DNA of 64,000 nt from Sialis fuliginosa (GCA_961205875.1 OY540813.1:20245001-20309000), one strand, 5' to 3'. Shown: positions 36,519 through 49,398, numbered from the stretch's first letter. Translations and numbers: made by a program. The notes: generated by a model from the sequence alone, not told the origin.

Positions 36519-36814
36519 TTTTTTTTCCATATCCCCAATTTATGAGGACTTTTGCACATGTCTAATGTAATATAAGTACTACATATGTGCAAATTTTTAT
36601 GATACTCTGATTTTGTTCTTATCTAATATCCGTATTTTGAAGATAAAATAAAATGTCTTGAAGATTTATATTTAAAACTATTAAAACATACAATAATATT
36701 AAATCTAGGGGCTACAAATTACACCTCAGTACATTGTTATCATAATATGTTATTAAAAGTCTTATTTGAAGTATTGGAATTATTAATTACTTTTATTTTC
36801 ATTAATTTTCTATA
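36519..36814. repeat. Spacer carrying an internal copy of the terminal module
   Basis: 36,520-36,620 (aattttttttccatatcccc, gaggacttttgcacatg, then gtgcaaatttttatgatact) is a diverged direct repeat of 37,240-37,345 in the right arm (aattttttttccacaaggcc, ggggacttttgtgtacag, gggtaccaaatttcattcca). The rest is AT-rich. Confidence 0.6.
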
Positions 36815-37370
36815 CCAATATGTTATTTTCTTATGTAATGCTAATTTTCATAGCATGCTATTTATACGATTTTATAAATTAAAATTTGTTTTTTTGACTT
36901 TTTAAAATAGAAATATCTAACAAAAATTTACACATCGAATGCTGTACCTTACAAAAAAAATTGTAAAATTTTATTCTCTACAACTTTTATAGAGGACATT
37001 TGTCTCGATTATCAGTTTTAAGATCTTAAAAATCCATTTAAACATATTTTTTTGATTAAACGCACTTAGTTTTCAGATTCACGGCGATTTTTCAGCAATC
37101 TATGTAGATACGTTGGAGAAAATTTTGAAATAAAGTTGTAAAGCAAATATTTTTGAAAATTTTAATGTAAGGCACGTCTCGGTATCTTTATTTGTCTTGA
37201 AGTTATTCAATAAAAACTAAATTAAATTTCAAACGGCTGTAATTTTTTTTCCACAAGGCCTATGGATGGGGACTTTTGTGTACAGACGTACTATTATGTA
37301 TATTATATGGGTACCAAATTTCATTCCACTCCGAATTTGTTCTATTTAAATCCCTTCGTTGCCTGTACTA
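36815..37370 (-). repeat. Right terminal inverted repeat of the 3.76-kb element
   Basis: Inverted relative to 33,607-33,995 and about 170 bp longer, keeping the subterminal block 37,170-37,345 that the left arm has lost. Ends in gcctgtacta at 37,361-37,370. Confidence 0.75.
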
Positions 37371-37373
37371 TAA

Positions 37374-38690
37374 GGAAATAATTTATAAAATTGAAATTTT
37401 CAAACCTCCAATCAACAACTGAATTTTTTCACAGTTTACTTCTAAATGAATAAATTCGAAGAAAATAATAATCCTGTTGTATTCTCCACGCTTTGCGTTG
37501 GTTTTAGGAACGTTTATTTTTCGAGCCTGATGTTTTATTATTTACTTCTTGCTTGTAACATGGAGAAGCTTAATTACAAAGATTCGCAAACGAGTAGAAT
37601 AAATTAGCTAGATTGCTTGTATTACTTTTTTAGTAAACGTACTGAATGTTGGTTTCGTTTGTCTTAAATATATACTCTCTGTTGTTGTTCTTTAAAGGGG
37701 CTGATCTTTCACTTTAATAAATTAGTATATAATTGTTTCATCAGCGTGAGGAATGTGATTAGGAAATCGTTTGATATAAGTTTAACAAAAGTTAAATATC
37801 TTAAATTTAATTTAAAACATAATTACTTTAATGTGTTTTAAAACTTTTGTCTATACTATGTATGTAAAGAGAGAAGGGGGTATGGAAAAGTTGTAATTGC
37901 GTTAATTAGGAAGTGGGTACGTTTAAATTATTTATATAGGAAATTTTAAACTAGGTTTTTGTATATCCTCATTTGAAACATATATCTGCAATATGAGAAA
38001 AGAGAAAAACTTTGTCAGTTTCATCTCGGTCTTGTCTCGTCTACAAAATCGTAATCATAACGAGACCGACTTAAGAAGACGAGATCGGTTTAAGGGGTGT
38101 AATTTAATAAGATTTTTGGTAAAGTTTACTGATATCTCAAATAAACAATTAAATTAAAATAATTGTTGTTAGTATAAGTAAAAAATTAAGTTCCTTTATA
38201 CCTTACATAAATATATATTTATCATATAAATAAATCATTCGCACCTAGATCGAGAAAAATTCGGTCTCGGTGAGACGTGACAACTTAAATTTTTTCAAGA
38301 TGAGATATGGGAATAAGATCTAATTCATCTTTTATATTTTTTGTTTTCTGTATTGGATATTGAAGGTACTTAACTAATTGTAATATTAGAATTATTTGAC
38401 GAAAGAATTCATGACACGTCAAGAAGAACAAATTATCTTTATTAATTTTTGAAGTTAGTTATATCTAGCATAAATGTATACATAAATTTACATATGTACA
38501 AAAACGTATTTAAAAATTCTGACTCTTCATTTCACAATGTTCGCAAGTGGTGACTATGACGAGAGAAGATTAATTATATCGCGTTATAACCTTTCTACAA
38601 ACAGGCTTTTCTGCAACAAACTACTTTACATAAAAACGTAGTAATAAGATGAAAAATTATTTTATAAATTAAATATGGTACATCATTTAG
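37374..38690. other. AT-rich stretch with a gagac-rich patch
   Basis: AT-rich. Between 38,020 and 38,275 the words gtctcgtc, gagaccgac, gacgagatcgg and ggtctcggtgagacg recur on both strands. A similar patch occurs at 58,525-58,650. No ordered repeat unit could be defined. Confidence 0.45.
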
Positions 38691-38694
38691 TATT

Positions 38695-39248
38695 ATAAGG
38701 TACTGGCACTAGTCTTGGATATGACCCGAGTAATCGCAATTTTTAAATTAAATGTACTGAATTACAAATATTTGTTGATATTCGGTTATTATAATTTCTG
38801 AATATATATCTACATATATTTAACTGTCTTACAGCGTGATTTGATGACAATCGGCCAATAGATGTCAAAATGGTGGACATTTAAACTAATTATTAGTATA
38901 ATTTATTTATTAATTATTATATTATCATAGCAACTGCTTTACATTGTTTCAAATTTGATGGTTTTTTAAAATATCTTTTGTGCCGTAGTACTTATCATTT
39001 TTTAATTATTAGCAAGTGTCCATCACTGTGTGCTCATTACTGGTTTTAGTTTATCCATTACTGGAGAAAAAAACATAAAAAAAATTAAAAGGCTATAATT
39101 TAAAAAACAAACTATATTGGTGGACTTTAAAGAGTTACTTCTTTTATTAGTAACATGAGTTCATGAAAATTACAAAAAAGAAGCCCGTCAATCACAAAAA
39201 CAGTAAACTTTGCTCTTATAGCGGCCATGACTGGTACCAGTACCTTAT
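38695..39248. mobile_element. MITE copy A (ataaggtactgg family)
   Basis: Terminal inverted repeats: ataaggtactggcactagtc at the left and, read inward from 39,248, ataaggtactggtaccagtc. The same family occurs at 57,996-58,346. Shared internal text includes gatttgatgacaatcggcca and ttagtaacatgagtt. Copy A is about 200 bp longer, with an extra block at roughly 38,955-39,110. Flanks read tta/taa on both sides, so the target duplication is ambiguous (TA or TTATAA). Confidence 0.85.
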
Positions 39249-39942
39249 AAATAAATTAACTCATATTTAATAATAGTGACTTAACATAATCTGTAAAATA
39301 AGTCCATTCTGTTTTGTTTCAAGTATGAATTATATTCTGTTCGCAGGTTTAGAGCAACCCCATTTATCTGCCTACTTTAGAACTACAAATCTCTGTTACG
39401 CCAACCCCTTACAAACTCCCTTAACCGGTAACTGATTACTATTTAATTAAAACACCATTTAAGTAAATGCGAGTAGTCTTATATACAAAGAGGGTGTATT
39501 TTCGCAAGTAGATTGATTCTTTCTGGAAGACTTTTAAAGCAGCTGTCTTCTTGGTAACTGTGATTGATGTATCTGGAGCAGGTTTGTTTTGTCATCATTT
39601 ATTCTGTTTTGACAGGTAATGTTATTTGACAATAAGTTTTATAAATTACTACTTTACAGCTAAGTCATAATGATGAACAGTTAATTCGAATTTAAATCAT
39701 CCGATTTTTTAAATTAATGTTTTATGTTAGCTAGATATCTAAGATTTTAATTTTTAACATTTCTTACAATAGCTTTTTTCAGATATAACTATAGAAATAA
39801 AAATAGTAGAAGCATTAGAGTTTGAATTATCTAAGTACATACGTACTACTTATTAATTCTACAGCGGTGATAACAAGCCTCACTAATTACTTGACACGTA
39901 TCCTTCGTAGATGTAGATGTAGGTTTCTTATGCTATTTATAT
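39249..39942. other. Unannotated stretch
   Basis: AT-rich, with a less AT-rich patch at 39,350-39,600. Nothing recognised. Confidence 0.5.
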
Positions 39943-40266
39943 GTTGTGTGTAGTGGCGCCGGAACCAATTTTTTCTGGGAGGGGGAGCAGTACGAACATC
40001 AAAAATTAAGCTGACCAAACTTTACTTGGCGTTCTTAAAATTCAAAAATTGATTTTAATTTTCTTTAACTTACTTATTACGTATTATTTGTTAAAATAAA
40101 TACATAAAACATAGATATTTTTTTATTTTTCTGTCTGATAGGACATTTTATAATTTGTTTGTGAGCTTTAACATCAGGGAGGGAGGGCAAAAAGTATTCA
40201 TTTCCTCCCACTGAAAATTTTGGGAGAGCAGCTGCCCCCCCCTGCTTCGGCGTCACTAGATGTGTG
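39943..40266. mobile_element. 308-bp hAT-type MITE with 8-bp duplication
   Basis: Element 39,951-40,258. Left end tagtggcgccggaaccaatt; right end read inward tagtgacgccgaagcagggg. Both subterminal regions are G-rich in the inward direction (gggagggggagcag; gggggggcagctgctctccc). Flanks gttgtgtg (39,943-39,950) and gatgtgtg (40,259-40,266) match at seven of eight positions. An 8-bp duplication and tagtggcg-type ends are established hAT characters. No coding capacity. Confidence 0.8.
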
Positions 40267-42035
40267 ACTTTAAGTAGGTTAAATAATGCTAAAAAAGTAC
40301 ATCAAACTTGACGCCAATACCGGTATCATACGAGTTTTTTTATGACAGACAAAATTCTCAAACTAAAAAAAATATTTATAAATGTATATGTACCTAATTT
40401 TAATATTCTATGCAATCATATGTTTTGTGTTATCTGATTTGTAATTATGTTTAATGTATTTTATTTACTTTTAACACCATTCTCAGCTTCATTGGCTAAT
40501 ATTACTTTTTCACCAGCTTCTAGTATTTCAATACAATATTTCAAAATAACATAAATATATGTTAGTCTGACAAACTTGGCGTTATCATTAATGCCGTGAG
40601 ATAGGACGCCATCACTGGAGAATTAATTTTCTTAGATTAATATTCAGTACCCATTTATAAATATTTAAATTAGTTTAAAAAAGTATCATCTTTGGTGGAC
40701 ACATTAATTTTTATAATTTATAAGAGCTAAACTTTATCTATCTTCATAATAAATACTCGAGCAATAATTTATTAATTATCACTATAATTTATTTATGAAT
40801 GAATATGTATTAAAATATTTTAGATCGAGGAAATACTAATAATCCAATTCAGAACTTACCTAATAATGCTTTTTGAATAAGTAAGTTGCTATAATTAACT
40901 TGTCTTTCAATTGTGGTTATAAATTAATTAACCTAAGATATAAAATACGAAATCACTTACGACTTTAACAACAGAGAATAATAATTACTCTTAGATGTTA
41001 CGAAATAGAATATAATTTATTCATTAGAAGTTGTAGAAGGAAACTACTGTAGAGCAAGTTGCAAAGCTTATCTCATTATAAGAAAATAGATAAGCAGCTC
41101 ACATGTGAAACACGTCAAACTTAAGTTTTCTCTTATATGACGTATGATTTTAAAGTTAATTATAGCCGTCACACACATCCATATATACAGGATGCTCATT
41201 TAACTTCCGTAATTATATTCAGCAGCCTGTATGCAACGTTATTCAATCGATTTATAATTGTCTTTGTTTTTGTTTGCTTCATATTTTACTAACGAAACCT
41301 CTTTGGTTAAGAGTTAAAGCATTTAAAATTTATTTATATGTATATTTGTTATAGTATAGTATAGTATTTATTAATTTTTTTTAACCTTTTAGTAATTACG
41401 TCTGTCTGTTAGAGCCGCATGTATTAATACCATCTTTAAGGGTTATTTGGAATTTTAGAGGCTAGTAAAATAGAAATACTGGCTATTAAAAGTACAAAGC
41501 AGTGCTTATATATTTTTATTTATTTATTATTACGAAATAAAAAAAATAATATAATTTGTTAAGAAGTAGATTACATATGGAAGATATAATATAAAATATA
41601 AAACTTTTATCTAACTATGACAGCATAAAATATAATAATTACATATCAATAAATAGTTTGGGAAAATTTTTGTTTACATGTTATAATGTCAACTCTGACA
41701 TACCTTTTCAGCAACATTTTCATAAATACTAAAAGTAGCGCTGTAAGCAAATATCATAATTAACTAACCATAAAAATAAACAGAATTGGCGCCATCGCGG
41801 TGGAGCTAATTAAAATAAAAAATAACAACAATGAACAAATTTTGATAGGTAAAAAACAAATATTGTAAAGCCCAATTATTTTTATATAAAATAAAATTAT
41901 TTATTGTGTTAGTAACACTTGACTAAAGCAACAAAAGCGAAAGTAATTGTGTAACCTATTTAAAATTTTGTGTCGTACTAAATGTACATATACAAATATA
42001 GTTACATATGTAATATATGTATATAGAATACGTAT
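40267..42035. other. AT-rich unannotated stretch
   Basis: AT-rich. A word tatacaggatgctc at 41,185 resembles the TATACAGG repeat border but only about 60 bp are recognisable. Nothing else. Confidence 0.5.
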
Positions 42036-42185
42036 ATATAAGACGTTCATCGTGCCGGAAGTAGTGGGTGAGACAAGAACCGCTATGTTTCCGGGAGAGG
42101 TGAGCGTGCGCAACGGAAGCACAAAGGAAATTAGTATCATGATCCCAAGGTGTAAACGGTTTTTGTGCTAAGAGAAAATCCGCAA
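42036..42185. other. GC-richer island with splice-donor-like site
   Basis: A short GC-richer stretch open on both strands. On + it contains gggagag followed by gtgagc (42,095-42,107), a good donor-like site, and the frame VPEVVGETRTAMFPGEVSVR. I do not recognise the peptide and no matching acceptor stands out. Confidence 0.25.
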
Positions 42186-43140
42186 ACAAAATGTATACAA
42201 TAATGACCTCAAAACGTACACTCCACAACTTACGTTTTGTTTAGCAAAAACATTCAAATGTTGACTTTTTTGTTTATCTAAATAGCCTAATAGCTTACCA
42301 TTCTAATGGTTTTGATAGTGTTGTGTTGTTTTAAATAAATGAAACTTAAACACATTAACTGTGTATGTAGTAAATACAGTAAAGGTTAAAAGCCGGTTAA
42401 ATGGATAGTAAATATTAAGTTCGTATTTACATTCTCAACATTACTATTGTAAAATAAATTATATTTTAAAGAACATATTGTTAGGTATTATAAACTCAAT
42501 CAAAAACAAATGAACTAATCAAACATTGAAGCAGAAAAATTGAAAAAGATATTTGAGACTATTTATTACGAGAAATAGCCAAAAGCTATAATATTAAATT
42601 AAACATATATGCTATAATATGTCTAATCATTGTTAAGTGTTATTTTTTATGTATACATTATTAACCCAGGATTGCATGAACTTAGACACTGTTCCGTATT
42701 ATTTAATTATATTCATAATAGAATAAGAAAAAATCGGTGATAACATTTTTGCCCTGACCACGTGCTCTAACGTTAACAATATTCAGAAGTTACCAGTTTT
42801 TTATTTTATTTTAATAATAATTTATGTAGACGCTCTTTCAGTCACATAATGACTGCGCTGGTTGTTAGTTCTACATACATAAATTTAAATTAATGATCTG
42901 TATATCGATGAATAATTTTTCATAATTGATTAAAATTAATTTATATCAGAAAATTTGGAAAAAATTAACATTACTAGTATATACTTAAAATTGTAGACTG
43001 TCTGAGCAATGTAAATATTTTGATTCTTTAGCTCACATCGTGTTACAAGAAAGAAAGAAAAAATAAGAACAATATTATGCCGATTTGGATGAGAAATTCA
43101 CTAGCCAAGATATAACTCCTTAATTTCATTAAATTAATAG
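42186..43140. other. AT-rich unannotated stretch
   Basis: AT-rich; nothing recognised. Confidence 0.6.
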
Positions 43141-43455
43141 AATTTAGAGTATAATATCTCGGTAACGGGGAAAGATATGTGAATGCGCAATAATTTAAAT
43201 TAAAGAGCAATCCAGTGTCTTTAAAATAATATGTAACTGTAATTTTTTTTTAAAGTTAATCATTTTTTTTAAATGATGTTTATTTTTTGATTTTTTATAA
43301 AAAATAATCTTTTTTTGAGAGCATTTTTAAACGATTACCTATAATAAATGTTTGACTGTTATATATCATTTTAAAGGTACTGAATGTCTCTTTAATTTAA
43401 ACAATTGCGCATTCAAATATCTTACCCCGTTACCGAGATATAATGCCCAAAAATT
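43141..43455. mobile_element. ~315-bp fold-back element
   Basis: Arms of about 90 bp: 43,141-43,230 contains atatctcggtaacggggaaa and gaatgcgcaataatttaaat; the right arm, read inward from 43,455, gives atatctcggtaacggggtaa and gaatgcgcaattgtttaaat. The loop is AT-rich. Target duplications are not evident, so this may be the interior of a larger element. Confidence 0.7.
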
Positions 43456-46154
43456 TATGTTTTTTTCTAATAAAGAAAATCATTTAGGAACCTCAGGATG
43501 ATATTCAATTACAAATTCCTTCATAAGGTGTTTTAAGGACATACAAATGCACATTTTGCGTATATAGCGTTTCGAAGATTCAAAAAAAAAATTTGTTCAC
43601 TCCACCCTACTAGGTACCTCGAAATAAATAAAATTAATTGATATTTTCTAATCAAAATATAAATTGATGAATAAAATAAATTGTAAACTAAACCATTATC
43701 ATTGTGATGGAGATGTGTTGCATACGGTTTTAGAGCAACCAGCCGTGCGGTAATTTTCTAATTTTCAATTACATGTGGGTGATTATCAACGCATTAATAA
43801 TGCATGGATATTTGTGCTATAACATGCTAAATATGTTACTATTATATTTTTAATAATATTAAACACACAAAGGTATCATTAAAAATGTTTGATGAACGTA
43901 GACAATAAATAAATAATAATTAAATAAAAAAAGCAATTAAAAAATTAGCGATGCATTGAATAAGGAGTAAAGATAGGTAGTTTTGTATAACGTCTAAACA
44001 TGTATAAGTCTTAAACGAGGTAAGTTTGTAGCGCAGGGGAACGCGTCGCAGTTCGCGAAAGCTGGCAAACAATGGGAACTTGAAAGCACCAAACTTTAGC
44101 ATCAGGCTAAGAGTTCGATATGTACGATTATCAAAGTTATCAGAGAGATCGTTACAGCTACCGTGATCAAAGTTTCACTTAGCTATTTGTTCAGCTAAGC
44201 GCGGCCGAAGCGTAGATTGAATTCAGAGTTATTCGCCCATCATTGAATGGGCTGTTAATAAATATTGATTTCTTTTCTTGATTAATATTACGTCTTGCGT
44301 GTATGAAATATGTAAGAAGCTTCACTTAACATGTGTTTGGGTTTTACTAATATCGAATAAAGTAAATGTTGTTTTGTTATTTTTGTAATAAATTGCTTTC
44401 ACTTCAAACGTCGATTAATTATTAGGGTGTATAAGTATTTACTATACGTTTAACTATTAAATTTTAATTCATTTAATTTTATTATGAAGTATAGATAAAA
44501 AGGTTTTGTTAAAATGTGCATCAATATTTATTCTTCAAAATATTAAATTTAAAGTTGTTAGAATATAGCATAACAAATATTTGAATAAATCCTATTTTCA
44601 ACATGCAAATATTTGATAGTATAATGTAAAATAAGTAATTTAATTTTTTTTAATTTATAAAATTCTATGAACATTTTATAAATAAGAATATACATATTAT
44701 AGGTAAGTACATATCATTATAAAATGGAAAATCTTATACGGAAATTATTTTTTTAGATAAATACTTATATTATATATAATAATAATATAATATATATTAT
44801 TGCCATTTTGAATAAATCAATTTTTTTAAACACTAATTAAAATAAATATATAACTACTAATTCACTGCCGTGGCCACCACATGATTTTATAGATATGTAC
44901 GAGAGTATCATCAATTTCTATTTTTTTTTTTTAATAATAAAAAATACAAGACGTTCATATCCAGTTTAATAATTGTAATGTGTATATTTCACTATTTTTA
45001 CTGTAAAGCGTTCGCAGGTCGACGAACAGACATACAGACGTTAATAAGATAATAGACGCACATAATTCAGGAATCCACAAAACGCGTAATTCCGTTACAA
45101 TCTCCAATTCAAATACTGTCTAAATATTTCTGAACCGATTTTAATAAAACTTCTTTGTAATCTGGGTCCACTTAGTAGATGATCTCAATATTTCCTATGT
45201 AATGTTAATCTTAAAAAAATGGTGCTATTTGTTACATATTACTATGATATCCAACTCTATTATTATTATTTTATTATTACTTTGCATACAACCCAGTAGA
45301 ATTTTACTGATATTGCATACGAAAAATTTTGAGAAAAATTAATTTTTATAATCTCAGATCACATTAATAACTGCAATTTAACCAAGTAAGCATTGAAAAA
45401 TGACTAAAGCTTGCGAAAAATGGTTGTACTTTACAAAATGTAAGAGTTTCTTTTAGAAAAAGAATACATGGACATCATTTTGAACATTTGTTAAATGAAT
45501 TCATTAATTTTTCGAGGCTTACTTGATTTAGTTAATTTTTCTTCAAATTTTCCGTACGCAATATCATTAAATACGTAAAACATTTTTTTTAAATAATGTA
45601 CATTTTAGAAAATATTATCAATATTCCATATTTTTTACTCAACCTGTATATATTTTATAAATAAAATAAAATAAATAACAATACACATATACATACATTC
45701 TTCCTTTCGTTCATTTTTATAATTCACTTAATGGGTGTTTGTTGAAAATGATAATTCATGCAAATTAGCATTGCAGAAAATGAAAATGAAATTAAAATCT
45801 AATAACGGGCACGTTTTTTTTAAAACTTAATTACAAAAAACAAAGTGCCTTGTTGGAAATATGCATAATATTTTGTTTATGTAATTATAACTGTATTTTA
45901 AAAATGTTTTCGTGCTTAAAAAGAATTTAAAAATGTTTCCACATATGAATTATTTGTAAATATACACATTTGTATAAAGTGTTTGTAGAAAAATTTGTCT
46001 TCATGAAATGATTATGTGTTGGAATGATATATGGGGAATTATTTATCGTTTCATTGCGTCTTTTTTAACTATTTCATATTTAATAAGAACAAATAAAGTA
46101 TATATACTTATATACTTCAGGTCTTATTTATTTAAAAAAAACTTTGTGGAAACC
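43456..46154. other. AT-rich stretch with one mixed island
   Basis: AT-rich apart from 44,010-44,270, which is GC-richer, includes a consensus-like donor (cgag then gtaagt at about 44,018) on +, and a minus-strand frame at 43,920-44,102. Neither yields a recognisable product. 45,125-45,215 is a diverged copy of the repeat at 22,185. 45,638-45,660 has an aacctgtatata border word. Confidence 0.45.
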
Positions 46155-47592
46155 ATACATTTTATAGATACTTTTTTATAGATACATGACATGTGCTGTA
46201 TAATAAAGTATAGTGATCATGAAAAAATTCTAACTCGAGATTTTAACAGAATTACACGTATTGAGAGTCCCTGAATCATGTACGAGCATTATCTCAATGA
46301 TGTCTGGGTGTATGTCTGTCTGTCTGTGAACGCTCTACAGCCAAAGCGGTGAGACTTACAAACACGGAATATTAAACTTAAGGTTCTTGTTTACTATAGA
46401 TGTGCATTGTGTACCTTTTATTTTTAAAACCATTACAAAACCGGAAACGGATGTTTACTGATGTCAATTATCGAATTTTTCGAATTATTTTTTAAACGGT
46501 GCGCAGTAGAATTTTTTTTAGATTAACGTTGTAAAAAATACTCTTAATTCTGTTCATTTTTCCCTTCAAAAATTCTTTTTTAGGAAATAATCGATTTTCT
46601 TTAATTTTTGAATTATTTTTTAAACGGTACGTATCAGAAAAAATATTTTAGATACAAATTATAGAGAATATTATTATCTATATATTTTGTTGTAATCATA
46701 ATTTAAAAAAAATTATGTAAGGAAATGATCATTTTTTCAAATTTTAGTTCAAATGGTTCATGACAGAAAAAAATGTTTATAATAAAAGTTGTAGAGAACG
46801 TTATTTTCTATAATTTAAGCCTTATTCTTATTCTGTACCTTTTATGAATCGACGAAAAAATAATAATTTTAATTTTCATTTAAATTAATTTTACATTAAC
46901 AAAAACAATTAATGTAATGGAGTTTATATTCAATTTCTTAGCAGAAAGTGTTAACTTATGTAATTTCTTCTGTATCTATAAAAAGTTTAGTGTCGACCAG
47001 GGCAGTTTATTAATATATTAATATTGAATAACAAATATTTTAAAAACGGTAATTTATACCGAGAAAAGGTTTAATGAATAGATATAATAATATTACCACT
47101 ACTTTCATTTTAGACACTTAATTCTATTTTTACCCATTTAAAAAAATAATAATAATAAAAAGTTCAAAAATTTACAGTAAATATCCGTTTTGTAATATGC
47201 TGTTTATTTATTTTATACAATTTTATTAAATTGGCTTGTTAGTGTTTTAGGTAAAGTGGTACCAATTAAAAAAAATGTATGAACAAAACATTAAAAAAAT
47301 TTGAAAATTTTCACAGGCAAGTAAAAAATTTCAGTAAAATTGATAAGTTATGAAACTTTTCACCTTTACATCACTAGGTATATTATTAATTGTTTTGGCT
47401 GTAGAGCGTTCAAATACCGACAGACACAGACACACATACGTCCTAGAGATTATGGTCGTATTCTATTTAAAGACCCTCAAAACATACAATTCTGTTGAAA
47501 TATTGAGTAGAATTTGCTTCATGATTACTATACCTTTATTATACAATAAATTTCTTATAGGTATGTATAAAAAAGTAAAAATAGAACCATGT
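46155..47592. mobile_element. ~1.44-kb inverted-repeat element with internal tandem units
   Basis: Left arm about 46,155-46,345 and right arm about 47,397-47,592 align in inverted orientation: both read inward through gtataataaag-tatag, tttcaacagaatt or ttttaacagaatt, a gtctgtctgt-rich stretch, and gaacgctctacagcc. Identity is moderate. Between them lie three diverged ~129-bp units. The 84-codon + frame at 47,350-47,604 lies in the right arm and is not a gene. No transposase is present. Confidence 0.65.
46480..46870. repeat. Three diverged ~129-bp tandem units
   Basis: Units begin near 46,481 (gaattattttttaaacggtg), 46,610 (gaattattttttaaacggta) and 46,739 (attttagttcaaatggttca). Each continues with an aga/tttag stretch and a gtagagaa-type phrase. 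Unit 3 contains ataaaagttgtagagaa, also found in the arms of the 3.76-kb element. Confidence 0.6.
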
Positions 47593-49255
47593 CATCTCCT
47601 ATAACGAGTATACATTACATTATATTACATACATTCCCTTCTTCTATCATTGTTTTTACTCTTTCAATGCATAGACACAAAACACAATTCCAACTATTGT
47701 CAATGGAGCAATCTGCTCGACTAAATCTTCAATCAGTCATCATCTATGTACTGATACTACAGGTATACAAGTATACATGAAAACTCATTTCAGTCAGAAA
47801 CAAATTGTTTTCGCTGTAAAGTTTATCTATGTTTAACATTTATTATTATTTTAGTAACCATTCCACTGTGACGGGCATGAAAATTGTTGATTTTTATTTT
47901 TATTATTAAAATTCGATAATCAATCTGATTTTTTTTCGTTTATTCAAATGCCTAATGTTGTACATACAAAAATTTTCTAATGTTTTACTTTTATTTTTTA
48001 TTAAATTTTTTGACCACTGCAAAATGATGTCTAAAAAAGCGCCTGACGGTGGAGAGACCTACCCTCCAAAAATTGTTTGAAAAAATAAGATTATTAATCA
48101 GTATGAAAAACTGTAGCGTCCTATGGAGGATTTTTTTCTGAAGAAAATTAACAAATTTTGGCCATTTTTTGTTAAAAAAAGTGAAATTTTCAAATAAAAA
48201 AAGCTTCCGTACGAATGGTGTGAAGCTTGATGTGTCAAATTTTGAGACGGATACCTTGAAAATTCTTTGTTTAAAATCTTCCTCTGTTTTGAAAAACGAC
48301 GTTTCGAGATAAACACGTTTAAAGTTAGCATATGAGTGGGCTTCGTCTTATATCTTGCAAGCAGCCCACTTTTTCTAAGAAAGATTGTAGCGACACGAAT
48401 AATTTGAATATCATGACCAAAATTTAATAACATGTTTATGATAGTCAATATTTTTCGATAATGCAAAAAAACATTTTCAAAAACTTTTGCAGTCGAATTT
48501 ATAGTCCCTTAACATTAAATAGTTGAGTAAATCTTATAAAGATCCTGTATATAATTATTGTTATTTCTTTTATTTAAGCACATATTTATTTTCATTTGCG
48601 ACTTATTTTCTGTATGGATATACATATTTTTTCAAATTAATTATTCATAGGTTATTCTTCTTCATAATGTTGAATGTCTGCTGGTCGTTACCTTTTCAAA
48701 CAGCTAATTTTTGTTTGTGTTTATATATGTGTTATGTGATGATGTTTTTTTTGGGGGTACACTGGGACACAAGACAGGAAGGGATGGTGTTTATGGGCCG
48801 ATCTTAGCGTGTTTAGACACACAGGGTGGCCATGAAACAGGAGTTGGGGGTATTCATAGGTATTTGACCATATTGTAAGAAAAAAATTAAATTGTAACAA
48901 GTACTTATCTATAGCAGATTTAAAAATAATTGTGGTGTATATTAGTTGGTTTGATATATTTTATGTATGTGTTAATTTTAATTTTATTATGAAAATACTG
49001 CTGAAAAAATTTGATACGATAGCTGTTGCTAGTGTAATAAGACTTTATAATATCTCATTTACGTTATATATACAATTTTATTGAAGTTTTAATGAGATTT
49101 TTGTAGGAGTTAAAAATAAAAAAATAAACATTGATCACTAAATTCTTTATAATTATTATTATAAATACATTTAAAAATCAATTAAAAGAATACTTAAGAA
49201 CAATGTGCTATTACACATTAAATGAATTTAAATCAGAAAATTATATAGATAACTC
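47593..49255. other. AT-rich stretch, part transposon-like
   Basis: 48,005-48,490 has phrases typical of DNA-transposon subterminal sequence (gacgtttcgagataaacacg, ggtggagagacctaccctcc) but no ends were found; the 122-codon minus-strand frame at 48,098-48,466 lies in this block and shows no domain. 48,730-48,850 is G-rich with cacacagggtggcc. The rest is AT-rich. Confidence 0.4.
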
Positions 49256-49365
49256 GCAACACCGTGTTTAAAAACTTTATTTATTATTTCTATTTTTTTA
49301 AATGTAATTATTATTTTTATTATTTACTTTTGTAACTTATTTAATACTGTAAAGTTCATGTAATA

Positions 49366-49398
49366 AAATTATTATTATTATTATTATTATTATTATAA
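49366..49398. repeat. (ATT)n microsatellite
   Basis: About ten ATT units follow taataaa, a layout often seen where a non-LTR retrotransposon tail has expanded. No coding sequence precedes it. Confidence 0.8.

Larger units (their letters stand above)
33604..37373. mobile_element. 3.76-kb TIR element with internal satellite array and nested hAT
   Basis: The element spans 33,607-37,370 and is bordered by TAA at 33,604-33,606 and 37,371-37,373. Both ends read inward as tagtacaggcaaygaaggga. Long inverted arms follow: 33,607-33,995 and 36,815-37,370, matching over about 360 bp at high identity; the left arm lacks about 170 bp that the right arm has just inside its tip. A 3-bp TAA duplication fits PIF/Harbinger, though arms this long are unusual for it. 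Inside lie a nested hAT remnant, a 184-bp tandem array and a ~300-bp spacer. No transposase of its own is visible, so it would depend on another copy. Confidence 0.75.

Noticed and set aside
38270-38280. Tandem-repeat or regulatory reading of single gagac words
   Set aside because: The words occur at irregular spacing on both strands and could not be arranged into a unit or motif.
38695-39248. TTATAA as a 6-bp target duplication for MITE copy A
   Set aside because: TTATAA flanks copy A on both sides, but ATAA is shared by the ends of copy B, so it is probably part of the terminal repeat rather than target DNA.
41901-42228. Protein-coding gene from three overlapping frames
   Set aside because: Frames on both strands cover the same GC-richer patch and run into AT-rich DNA. 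At most a short exon could be hidden there.
48098-48466. Longest ORF of the window (122 codons, minus strand) as a gene
   Set aside because: K/F/L/S-rich peptide without a domain, lying in transposon-like non-coding sequence. Its length is unremarkable for a 64-kb window.
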